Shown here piece by piece: positions 42,284-49,804 of a stretch of 64,000 nt of DNA. The number at the start of each line of letters is the position of its first letter. Position 1 is the first letter of the stretch. Source of the stretch: UBA8231 sp964512165 (lineage in GTDB: Bacteria; Latescibacterota; UBA2968; UBA8231); contig CAZEHQ010000003.1 of the NCBI GenBank assembly GCA_964512165.1, positions 1-64,000 of the forward strand. Direction: 5' to 3'. The notes under the pieces were generated by a model that worked only from the letters and a program-made list of their open reading frames with translations, did not search any database and was not told the DNA's origin. A program made the translations under genes and the position numbers.

Positions 42284-42299
42284 GACAGGAGGAGGAGGG

Positions 42300-43268
42300 A
42301 TGCTGATCCAGGACCAGTTGAACCACGCCCACGTGAACGACGAGAACCTGGCCTTCTACAAGGCCATCGGCGTCGACTACCTGACCGTCAACCCGCCGCC
42401 CTTCGCCGCCGGCAACCACGGGCCCATGTCGACCCGGGAGGAGATGGCGGAGTACCTCTCGGGCGTGCGCCGCCTCGCCGAGTCCCACGGCCTGAAGTTC
42501 ATGAACATCGCCTTCGTGGGGCCCGACGAGATCACCCTGGCGCGGCCGGACCGGGACGAGAAGATCCAGCAGTGGATCGAGGCCCTGCGCGCCATGAGCG
42601 ACGCCGGGGTGCCGACCCTGGGCTACAACTTCAAGCCCATCGGCAACTTCCGCACCACCTCGGCCACCGGCCGCGGCGGGTCGAAGTACAGCACCTTCGA
42701 CTACGACGAGTGGCAGCGCACCAAGGGGGAGTGGCCCGACAAGCAGATCGACGAGGCCTCCATGTGGGCCAACATCCGCTACTTCCTGGAGCGCATCGTC
42801 CCCGAGGCCGAGGCCTGCGGCGTGCGCCTGGCCCTGCACCCGGACGACCCGCCCATCCCCGAGGCCATGGGCGGCGCCATGCGCATCGTCTCCACCCTCG
42901 ACCAGTACGAGCGCATCTTCGGCATGGTGCCCAGCGACGCCAACGCCATGCTGTTCTGCCAGGGCTGCGTCACCGAGATGGGCGTCGACGTGTACGACGC
43001 CATCCGCCGCATCGGCTCCCAGGGCAAGATCGTCTACGTCCACTTCCGCAACGTGAAAGGGTCGGGCCACTACTTCGAGGAGGTTTTCATCGACGAGGGC
43101 GACGTGGACATGCTCAAGGCGATGCAGGTCTACAAGGAGATCGGTTTCGAGGGGCCCTTCATGATGGACCACACCCCGGGGATCCCCGGCCAGCACGGCG
43201 GCCTGGCGGGCCACGCCCTGGCGGCCGGTTACATGAGGGCCGCGATTCAGGCGGTCTACGGGAATTGA
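42300..43268 (+). CDS. Mannonate dehydratase (UxuA) family protein
   Basis: A 322-residue TIM barrel with a strong GGAGGAGGG site before ATG 42300. Family marks: MSTREEMAEYLSGVRRLAES, RYFLERIVPEAEACGVRLAL, HPDDPPIPEAMGGAMRIVST (His and Asp of the metal site), NAMLFCQGCVTEMGVDVYDA, GKIVYVHFRNVKGSGHYFEE, FIDEGDVDMLKAMQVYKEIG, GPFMMDHTPGIPGQHGGLAG. UxuA dehydrates D-mannonate to 2-keto-3-deoxygluconate in glucuronate breakdown. At 322 residues it is shorter than E. coli UxuA (about 390), so it belongs to the compact branch, whose substrates are less certain. Confidence 0.85.
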   Translation: MLIQDQLNHAHVNDENLAFYKAIGVDYLTVNPPPFAAGNHGPMSTREEMAEYLSGVRRLAESHGLKFMNIAFVGPDEITLARPDRDEKIQQWIEALRAMSDAGVPTLGYNFKPIGNFRTTSATGRGGSKYSTFDYDEWQRTKGEWPDKQIDEASMWANIRYFLERIVPEAEACGVRLALHPDDPPIPEAMGGAMRIVSTLDQYERIFGMVPSDANAMLFCQGCVTEMGVDVYDAIRRIGSQGKIVYVHFRNVKGSGHYFEEVFIDEGDVDMLKAMQVYKEIGFEGPFMMDHTPGIPGQHGGLAGHALAAGYMRAAIQAVYGN

Positions 43269-43309
43269 TGGATCGACGCGAACTTGGCGCGGCCGGGATT
43301 TGGGGCCGG

Positions 43310-43353
43310 GAGACGATCTGACCCCGGGCAGTTGGAACAGCATTCTGAAGCGT
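43310..43353 (+). pseudogene. HicA toxin C-terminal remnant
   Basis: In the frame that runs into the following ATG the bases read GDDLTPGSWNSILKR, very like the end of HicA toxins (…L.PGT..SILKQAG). Only the tail remains; the RNA-binding domain with its His is gone, cut off by the mannonate dehydratase gene region. Confidence 0.42.
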
Positions 43354-43577
43354 ATGAAGTACACCGTCGTTATTGAGAGGACCCCCAACAACCACGCAGC
43401 CTACGTGCCCGACCTTCCCGGATGCGTGGCTACCGCCGGCCCCGTAGAGAGGTGTTGAAGGAAGTCCGCGAGGCTATGGAGTTCCACATCGAAGGCATGC
43501 GTGAAGACGGCAAACCCGTACCGGAGCCTCAGACTACGGCGGCAGTAGTGGATGCCACCATCGCGGTGGCGGGCTGA
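43354..43577 (+). pseudogene. HicB family antitoxin, frameshifted
   Basis: ATG 43354 opens with MKYTVVIERTPNNHAAYVPD and LPGCVATAG, the standard HicB start, then meets a TGA at 43456. The missing part continues in another frame from about 43443 to the TGA at 43575: REVLKEVREAMEFHIEGMRE and DGKPVPEPQ. So a small indel near 43435-43450 splits one HicB gene. HicB neutralises HicA, an mRNA-cleaving toxin. The end overlaps the ATG of the DUF433 gene (TGATG). Confidence 0.72.
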
Positions 43578-43809
43578 TGAGCTTGAACTGGCAAACATAT
43601 CCGTCGATCCGAATATCTGTCACGGTCGGGCCTGCATGGCCGGTACCCGCGTGATGGTCACGGTCATCTTGGACAACCTCGCCGCGGGGTTGAACGAAGA
43701 GGAGATTGTGGAAAGCCACCCGTCCGTTTCTGCTGATGCTGTCAAAGCGGCCCTGCACTACGCGGCGGAGTGTCCAAGGAGCGGATGGTGCCTTTGGGCG
43801 CGTCAGTGA
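43552..43809 (+). pseudogene. DUF433 antitoxin-like gene with two frameshifts
   Basis: The central frame reads ISVDPNICHGRACMAGTRVM, VTVILDNLAAGLNEEEIVES and HPSVSADAVKAALHYAAE, a clear DUF433 domain (VapB-like antitoxin of PIN toxins). The expected start MSLNWQTY is at ATG 43577 but in another frame, and the expected end SKERMVPLGAS is in a third reading from 43770 after a one-base loss following GCGGCGGAG. Both ends are thus shifted relative to the middle; the ORF as it stands (ATG 43552 to 43809) has non-native termini. Confidence 0.65.
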
Positions 43810-43833
43810 CCCCCCTCACTGGGGAGACACGAG

Positions 43834-44175
43834 ATGATCCCGGAGCTTGAGGAGAGGGGCGACGAGCTGAGACGACTCTGTCTCCAGTACGGCGTGCAGA
43901 GGCTCGCCCTGTTCGGTTCTGCGGCAGGCGGTCGGTTCGATGAAGACAAGAGCGACCTTGACTTCCTGGTGGAGTTCAAGGAGTTGCCGCTGAGAGCGTA
44001 TGGCGCTGCCTATTTCGGGCTGCTGAAGTCCCTGGAGCAGATGTTTGGGCGCTCCGTCGACTTGGTGGACGACTCCAGTATCAAGAACCCGTATCTGCGG
44101 GAATCGGTTGATGAGAGCAAGGTAGAGGTCTATGCAGCGTGTACGAGCGGATCATCAGTTTTCGCAACACACTGA
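43834..44175 (+). CDS. MntA-like nucleotidyltransferase (antitoxin)
   Basis: A 113-residue protein. The nucleotidyltransferase fold has the motif LALFGSAAGGRFDEDKSDLD followed by FLV, giving GSxxxGxxxxxSDxD, and a further Asp in SVDLVDDSSI. MntA antitoxins AMPylate or otherwise modify a HEPN toxin (HepT) encoded just downstream. Here the last dozen residues (CTSGSSVFATH) are not family-like: they come from reading into the broken toxin gene in a wrong frame. The core is intact. Confidence 0.8.
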   Translation: MIPELEERGDELRRLCLQYGVQRLALFGSAAGGRFDEDKSDLDFLVEFKELPLRAYGAAYFGLLKSLEQMFGRSVDLVDDSSIKNPYLRESVDESKVEVYAACTSGSSVFATH

Positions 44176-44246
44176 TCCACGGCTACTCCGACGTGAATGA
44201 CCGGGTGGTGTGGTTTGTTGACGCCCTGTTGGCGGAGGCCGGCTGA
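44139..44246 (+). pseudogene. HepT (HEPN) toxin remnant, N-terminus deleted
   Basis: This frame reads YERIISFRNTLIHGYSDVND followed by RVVWFVDALLAEAG and a stop. It contains the HEPN catalytic motif RNxxxH (RNTLIH) and the HGY typical of HepT. The upstream ~60-70 residues are missing; the DNA joins directly to the end of the nucleotidyltransferase gene. Confidence 0.7.
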
Positions 44247-44280
44247 TGGTGAGGGCCCAGGCGGTGCACGGCCATCGACC

Positions 44281-44871
44281 TCAGCGCGCCCTGCCGCTCG
44301 CCTTGACCACGCCCCAGCTCGAACTCGCCACCGCCGTGACTTGGCCGTCCCGCACCCGCACCTCCACCTCGTGAAAGACGATCGTCCCCAGGGCCACCAG
44401 CTCGATGTTGTCGGCCCGGGTGCCGGTGGGGAAGGGCACCTCCGTCCACGCATCGGTCACCCTCGAGTGGTTTGCCGCGGAGGCGGTCCTCGTGCCCTCG
44501 GGCTCACGCAGGGTCCCGGTCTCGTCGAGACGACCCCCCACGTAGGCGCGGATCTCGTAGTCGTTGCCGATGGAGCCGATGTAGACGCGCACCGCCTCCA
44601 GGTCGAGGGGCTCCTCCCACTCGAAGACCAGGATGCCCCCGCCATGCCAGAGGAAGCCCCCGGCCTGCGGATCGTCGGCGGGTGTCTCGCCATCGACCAG
44701 AGACGCGAGATCGCCCTCCGAGGTGTTCCAGGTGGTGGCCCGGGTCACGGCATCGACGGCGGCGTTGCGGCCGGCCCCGGTCGCCGCCGCGGAGACCAGC
44801 ACCAGCCAGACCGCCGCCGCGGCCAGAGCCAGGGCGCCGGTCCTCGTTTCAAGGAGTGAAGAGGATGTCAC
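44281..44871 (-). CDS. Secreted F5/8 type C (discoidin)-like protein
   Basis: A 196-residue protein on the minus strand from GTG 44871. The signal peptide or anchor is GALALAAAAVWLVLVSAAAT. The rest is one galactose-binding-like sandwich: ATTWNTSEGDLASLVDGETP, ADDPQAGGFLWHGGGILVFE, EPLDLEAVRVYIGSIGNDYE, IRAYVGGRLDETGTL, TRADNIELVALGTIVFHEVE. It is a small carbohydrate- or protein-binding module. No good ribosome site precedes the GTG, and no other in-frame start exists before the signal peptide. Its first codons overlap the start of the divergent gene at 44865 by 7 bases. Confidence 0.72.
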   Translation of the reverse strand: MTSSSLLETRTGALALAAAAVWLVLVSAAATGAGRNAAVDAVTRATTWNTSEGDLASLVDGETPADDPQAGGFLWHGGGILVFEWEEPLDLEAVRVYIGSIGNDYEIRAYVGGRLDETGTLREPEGTRTASAANHSRVTDAWTEVPFPTGTRADNIELVALGTIVFHEVEVRVRDGQVTAVASSSWGVVKASGRAR

Positions 44872-47057
44872 GACGGAAGAAGAGAACGCTTGCCGCGGCC
44901 GTCCTGCTGATCGCCGCTCTCGCCGGCTGGGATATCCATGCCCATCGCGCCACCATCTGGTTCGTGGGGCCGGCCGGGGCCGCCCTGGGCGAGGACGAGC
45001 CGGTCCGGGTCGAGGGCCTGCCGATCATCCGGCCCAACACGATCACCCTGGGGGAGGGGCATCCCACGGTGGCCGTCGCCGCCTCCATCGACGCCGAGCT
45101 GGCCGAGCCCGCGCCCCTCGACGCCGTCCTGAGCTACGACCAGCTCGACGCGGTGGTCAGCCGCGCCCTCGACCTGGACCGCTCCGGCCGCTCCCTGCGC
45201 GACGTCATCGAGGCCGGCGACGAGGTGCTGATCAAGGTCAACAACATCACCAACCGCGGCAATCGCAACTCCTCCTACCACGCCCGGGGCTTCGAGCACC
45301 CGGGGCAGATCACCGACCTGCGGGTGGTGAAGAGCGTAATCGCCTACCTCATACGGCACGTGGGGCCCGAGAGAATCACCGTCGTCGAGGGCGGCTCCCA
45401 GTCGCCCCGCAAGGGCGCCCCCGGGTTCCCCACCAACGCCACCAATGACAGCTGGTCGGTGACCTATCCCGAGTTCGACGGACTCTCCTACGAGAAGATC
45501 CTGGAGGAGTTCGCCGCCATGGAGGTGGCCACCGTCGTCGACACGGCGGACCTCAACTACGCCCCCTTCAGCCGCAAGTACGTGCCCGGCGGCGCCTTCC
45601 AGCGGCTGGGGGTGACCCGCCTGAACTACCCCAACGCCCAGCAGGGCTTCCACGTGGCCGGCACCGGCCGGTTCCGCGACGCGCCGCTCACGGTGCCCAC
45701 CATCCTCCTCGAGGCGGACAAGGTCATCTCCCTGCCGGCGATGAAGACCCACGTCTACGGCCCGACCCTGGGCATCAAGAACTTCGTGGGCGCCCTCTCG
45801 CCCCGGGGGCGCGGCACCAGCAGCCTCTCCAAGGGCGAGCTGTTCCAGTTCAACCCGGAGCACGGCCAGGTCGACATCTTCACCTTCCACCCGGCGGACT
45901 ACACGATCCTCCAAGGCTTCTGGGGCACCGAGGGCGACGGCCCCCAGGACGGCGTCAACATCCAGCACAACATCGTCGTCGCCGGCGCCGACCCGGTGGC
46001 CACGGAGGCCGTGGGCAGCGTCGCCATGGGCTACAACCCGCTCGATCTGGAGCTGCTCTACCTGGCGGCGATCAAGGGCTTCGGCACCTTCGACCTGGAC
46101 AGGATCGAGGTGGTGGGGCGGCCCGTGGAGAGCATCCGGCACGACTACATCAAGTCCCGCATCCACACCCTCGGCGCCCGCCATCCCCCCTTCTACGGGC
46201 GCGGCATCCGCCGCTGGCTTGTGGCCGGGCCCTTCCCGGGGGCCGATCTCGACGCCGTCCACCTGCCCGACGAGGCCGACCTGCGGCCCGTGGAGGGGCA
46301 GGCCGCTCTCGACCGCACCTGGACCCGGGTGGAGCACCTGGGCTACTCGGCCGAGGTCCTCGACCTGGGGCAGGTCAACGGCGAGACGGAGGACGCCGCC
46401 CACTACGCCTTCACCCTGGTCCACGCCGACCGGGCCATGGACGGGTTCCTCGCCCTCGGGTACGGCGATCTCGTGCCGAAGGGGCAGGGAGGCGGCGACG
46501 TGGCCCGGGTCTGGCTGAACGGGGAGGTCGTCCACGACGGCAGCGAGCGCCGCGGCTTCCGCCTCGCCGACAAGACCTTCCCGCCCATCGAGGTCCAGCT
46601 CCGTCAAGGCGAGAACCGGCTGCTCTTCAAGGTGGGCAACTTCGAGCGCGACGCGTGGCTGGCCGCCCATCTCGTGGACGAGGACGGGGACCGGCTCTTC
46701 GGCATCGAGTACTCCCTGACCGGGGAGATGCCCACCGCCGTGGACGAGGGCGCGGCGGAGGCGGAAGCCCTTCCGGCGCAACCGGTTCTGCTGGCGAACT
46801 ACCCCAATCCCTTCAATCCGGCCACCCGCCTCCGCTTCGTGATGCCCCACGAGGCCCGGGTCCGCCTGGAGATCTACGATCTGGCCGGACAGCGGCTGCG
46901 CCGGCTGATGGACCGGACCGTGGCAGCGGGGCGCTACGAGGTCGCCTGGGACGGACGCGACGCCTCCGGATTCAACGCCGCCAGCGGCGTCTACCACGCC
47001 GTGCTGCGCGACGACGGCGGCCGGCGCTGGTCCAGGGCGATGACGCTGATCCGATGA
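44865..47057 (+). CDS. DUF362 protein with FlgD-like C-terminal sorting domain
   Basis: A 730-residue exported protein; ATG 44865 has AAGGAG upstream. The N-terminal anchor is RKKRTLAAAVLLIAALAG. Residues ~50-430 are DUF362: DVIEAGDEVLIKVNNITNRG, VVKSVIAYLIRHVGPERITV, LLEADKVISLPAMKTHVYGP, TLGIKNFVGALSPRGRG, TEAVGSVAMGYNPLDLELLY. A jelly-roll-like part follows (WLNGEVVHDG, LRQGENRLLFKVGNFE), then the sorting tail: LLANYPNPFNPATRLRFVMP, VRLEIYDLAGQRLRRLMDRT, VAWDGRDASGFNAASGVYHA. DUF362 is usually a cytoplasmic or Fe-S-related domain, so the surface tail is unusual. The stop overlaps the next start (ATGA). Confidence 0.82.
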   Translation: MSRRKKRTLAAAVLLIAALAGWDIHAHRATIWFVGPAGAALGEDEPVRVEGLPIIRPNTITLGEGHPTVAVAASIDAELAEPAPLDAVLSYDQLDAVVSRALDLDRSGRSLRDVIEAGDEVLIKVNNITNRGNRNSSYHARGFEHPGQITDLRVVKSVIAYLIRHVGPERITVVEGGSQSPRKGAPGFPTNATNDSWSVTYPEFDGLSYEKILEEFAAMEVATVVDTADLNYAPFSRKYVPGGAFQRLGVTRLNYPNAQQGFHVAGTGRFRDAPLTVPTILLEADKVISLPAMKTHVYGPTLGIKNFVGALSPRGRGTSSLSKGELFQFNPEHGQVDIFTFHPADYTILQGFWGTEGDGPQDGVNIQHNIVVAGADPVATEAVGSVAMGYNPLDLELLYLAAIKGFGTFDLDRIEVVGRPVESIRHDYIKSRIHTLGARHPPFYGRGIRRWLVAGPFPGADLDAVHLPDEADLRPVEGQAALDRTWTRVEHLGYSAEVLDLGQVNGETEDAAHYAFTLVHADRAMDGFLALGYGDLVPKGQGGGDVARVWLNGEVVHDGSERRGFRLADKTFPPIEVQLRQGENRLLFKVGNFERDAWLAAHLVDEDGDRLFGIEYSLTGEMPTAVDEGAAEAEALPAQPVLLANYPNPFNPATRLRFVMPHEARVRLEIYDLAGQRLRRLMDRTVAAGRYEVAWDGRDASGFNAASGVYHAVLRDDGGRRWSRAMTLIR

Positions 47058-49021
47058 GCGAGGGCGCCGGCCAGGCGCCCGCACGCGCCCCGCCCCGCCG
47101 CCCGAGGACCCTGGCCCTCGGCCTCACCGGCTGCCTGTGCATCGGCCTCGGCACCCAGCTCGGGGAGATGATCACCGGCGGGTCGCGCATGGCCAGCGGT
47201 TTCACCACCGGGGCGGCCCTCGTCCTGCTCTTCCTGATCGCCGGCGGCCTCAACCCCGCTCTGAAGCTCCTGCGTCCGGCCTGGGCCCTGCGCCGCGGCG
47301 AGCTGATGGTGGCCCACGGCATGATGATGGTCGCCTGCGCCCTGCCCACCACCGGGCTGGTGGCCTACCACCTGCCGATCCTGATCCTCGGCTTCTACTA
47401 CGCCACCCCCGAGAACGAGTGGGCCAAGGTGATCCTGCCCCACGTCCCGGAGTGGATGGCTCCCCGGGACCCGGGGGCGATCCGCTACTTCTTCGAGGGG
47501 CTGCCCGAAGGGGAGGCGATCCCCTGGGACGCCTGGGTCCTGCCCCTGGCCTGCTGGGCCGCCTTCTTCGCCGCCCTCTACCTGGTGATGATCTCGGTGG
47601 CGGTCATCCTGCGCCGCCAGTGGATGGAGGCGGAGCACCTCGTCTACCCGGTGGCCCAGGTGCCCCTGGCCATGGCCCGCGAGGAGCCGGGCTCGGCGGT
47701 GAACCCCTTCTTCAGGAGCTGGCTCATGTGGCTGGGCTTCTCCCTGCCCGTGCTGCTCACGACCACCGAGGCCCTGCACCAGTACGACCCCTCCTTCCCC
47801 TCGGCGCGGGGCCTCCTCTACCCGGGCACGAGCCTGTCGATCCTGCGGAACACCACCGCCGTCGGCTTCCTCCTCAGCTTCCCGATCCTGGGGTTCTCGT
47901 ACCTGGTCCGCCTCGACATCGCCTTCGGCCTGTGGTTCTTCAACCTCCTGGCCAAGCTCCTGCTGGGGGTCTTCCGGGTCACCGGCATCCACAGCACCGA
48001 GCACCTCGACTTCGCCGCCAACTCGCCGATCCTGGCGCACCAGGGGATGGGGGCGATGATCGTCCTCGTCCTCGGCGGGTTGTGGCTCGCCCGGGGCCAC
48101 CTGAAGGGCGTGCTGCGGTTGGCCCTCGGCCGCCGCGGGGGGGCGGACGACAGCGGCGAGATCATGTCGTACCGGGCTGCCCTGCTTTCCACCTTGGGCG
48201 GCTCCGCCTTCATGCTCCTCTTCCTCCGCGCCGGCGGCCTGCCCCTGTGGGCGGGGGCGACGATGCTGGTCATCGCCTTGATCCTCTTCGTCGGCATCAC
48301 GCGCATCGTCGTCGAAGGGGGGATGGCCTCGTGCCGGGCGCCGCTCATCGCCCCCAACTTCGTGGTCTCGGGGATGGGGACCGGCGCCGTGGGGGCGCGG
48401 GGCCTGACCACCCTGGCCTACACCTACGGCTGGACCGGCGATATCCGCACCTTCGTCATGGCCTCGGCGGCCCACGCCCTCAAGCTGCTCGACGAGGTGC
48501 GGGAGTCCGGCGGGCGCCGCTGGGTCTTCTGGTGCCTGGCCGCGGCCGTGGCGGTGACCACCTCGGCCTCGTGCTGGATCATGCTTACCCTCGCCTACGA
48601 GTACGGGGGCACCAACCTCAACGCCGGTTACTTCCAGCACATCACCATGATCCCCATCCGCTACCTGGACTTCTATCTGAAGAACCCCGCGCCCCCCAAC
48701 TGGGACGGCTGGATGCACACCGGCCTCGGCGCCGGGGTGATGGCGGTGCTCATGTTCGTGCGCCAGCGCTTCCTGTGGTGGCCGCTGCACCCCCTGGGGC
48801 TGCCGATCAGCGCCACCCGGATCATGGACCTGGTCTGGTTCAGCGTCTTCCTGGCCTGGCTCGCCAAGCTGACCATCCTCAGGTACGGCGGCCCCCGGCT
48901 GTTCCTGCGGCTGCGCCCGTTCTTCCTGGGCATGATCCTGGGGCAGTTCGTGGTCGCCGGCGTGTGGATCGTCATCGACTACCTTACCGGCATGAGAGAC
49001 AACATGGTCTTCGTCATCTGA
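47054..49021 (+). CDS. DUF6785-type polytopic membrane protein, copy 1
   Basis: A 655-residue protein with at least twelve membrane segments. Family signs shared with the copy at 60778: WALRRGELMVAHGMMMVACA, FYYATPENEWAKVILPHVPE, WMAPRDPGAIRYFFEGLPEG, VILRRQWMEAEHLVYPVAQV, PLAMARE, ITRIVVEGGMASCRAPLIAP, LAYTYGWTGDIRTFVMASAA, YEYGGTNLNAGYFQHITMIP. These proteins resemble OPT-type oligopeptide transporters and probably import a small organic compound. The neighbours (DUF362, two amidohydrolases) suggest a catabolic substrate. It overlaps the DUF362 stop by 4 bases. Confidence 0.75.
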   Translation: MSEGAGQAPARAPPRRPRTLALGLTGCLCIGLGTQLGEMITGGSRMASGFTTGAALVLLFLIAGGLNPALKLLRPAWALRRGELMVAHGMMMVACALPTTGLVAYHLPILILGFYYATPENEWAKVILPHVPEWMAPRDPGAIRYFFEGLPEGEAIPWDAWVLPLACWAAFFAALYLVMISVAVILRRQWMEAEHLVYPVAQVPLAMAREEPGSAVNPFFRSWLMWLGFSLPVLLTTTEALHQYDPSFPSARGLLYPGTSLSILRNTTAVGFLLSFPILGFSYLVRLDIAFGLWFFNLLAKLLLGVFRVTGIHSTEHLDFAANSPILAHQGMGAMIVLVLGGLWLARGHLKGVLRLALGRRGGADDSGEIMSYRAALLSTLGGSAFMLLFLRAGGLPLWAGATMLVIALILFVGITRIVVEGGMASCRAPLIAPNFVVSGMGTGAVGARGLTTLAYTYGWTGDIRTFVMASAAHALKLLDEVRESGGRRWVFWCLAAAVAVTTSASCWIMLTLAYEYGGTNLNAGYFQHITMIPIRYLDFYLKNPAPPNWDGWMHTGLGAGVMAVLMFVRQRFLWWPLHPLGLPISATRIMDLVWFSVFLAWLAKLTILRYGGPRLFLRLRPFFLGMILGQFVVAGVWIVIDYLTGMRDNMVFVI

Positions 49022-49033
49022 CGGGAGAGGCGA

Positions 49034-49804
49034 ATGGAGCGGATCGATTTCCAGAGCTGGATGCCCGGCGCCTTCGACGGAAAGCCCTTCGGCCCGGGGG
49101 AGCTGGAGGCGTTGGAGGAGGAGGCCGGCGTCGGGCGCTGCGTCGTCATGCCCGGGGCGGAGGACCGGCCCGAAAACGACGGTCTGGCCACCCGCATCGA
49201 GGGCCGGCCCCGCATGGTCGGGTGCGCCGCCGTGAACCCGCTCCTCGGGGCGGAGGCGGTGGAGGAGCTGGAGCGGGCCGTCCGGCAGCTCGGCTTCCGG
49301 GGGCTGCGCCTGTTCCCGGCGGACCACGGATTCCCCATGGACGGCGGGGCCGTCGATCCGGTGCTGGACAAGGCCCGGGAGCTGGGCGTGCCCGTCACCG
49401 TGGACGGGTGCCGGGAGCACTGCGAGCCCGCCCGCATCGCCGCCGCGGCGGAGAGGTTCCCCGAGGTGCCCTTCATCGTCGACGTGGGATTCCGCCCGAG
49501 CGCGCCTCCGGCGTCGATGGGAGTGCCCCTGCCCCCGGAGGGGCGCATCGCCGAGACCGCCAGGGAGGTCCCCAACGTCTACCTGGGGCTCACCGCCATG
49601 GCGGCGGTGGAGCTCTACTGCATCAAGCGCCTCATGGGGGTCTGCGGGCCGGAGAAGCTGGTCTTCGGCTCCAACGCCCCCTGGGGCCTGCCCCGCCTCG
49701 CGGTGCGCGGCTTCCGCCTGGTCCGCCTGCCGCGCCACCAGGAGGAGGCGGTCCTCGGCGGCACCCTGGCCGCCCTCTACCGGCTGACAGGAGGTGAGGC
49801 GTGA
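49034..49804 (+). CDS. Amidohydrolase 2 family protein
   Basis: A 256-residue TIM-barrel protein with a GGGAGAGG site before ATG 49034. Motifs: VVMPGAEDRPENDGLATRIE, MVGCAAVNPLLGAEAVEELE, LGFRGLRLFPADHGFPMDGG, KARELGVPVTVDGCREHCEP, FIVDVGFRP, EKLVFGSNAPWGLP. This is the metal-dependent amidohydrolase 2 (decarboxylase-like) superfamily, but the N-terminal HxH pair is absent (DFQSWMP instead), so it may be a divergent or metal-poor member. Its stop overlaps the start of a paralogue, suggesting a heteromeric pair. Confidence 0.75.
   Translation: MERIDFQSWMPGAFDGKPFGPGELEALEEEAGVGRCVVMPGAEDRPENDGLATRIEGRPRMVGCAAVNPLLGAEAVEELERAVRQLGFRGLRLFPADHGFPMDGGAVDPVLDKARELGVPVTVDGCREHCEPARIAAAAERFPEVPFIVDVGFRPSAPPASMGVPLPPEGRIAETAREVPNVYLGLTAMAAVELYCIKRLMGVCGPEKLVFGSNAPWGLPRLAVRGFRLVRLPRHQEEAVLGGTLAALYRLTGGEA

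Noticed and set aside
46991..49738. 915-codon minus-strand open frame
   Set aside because: Antisense to the DUF6785 gene. Composition is non-protein-like (Gln-, His-, Asp-, Gly-rich with no segments) and the plus frame has membrane helices.
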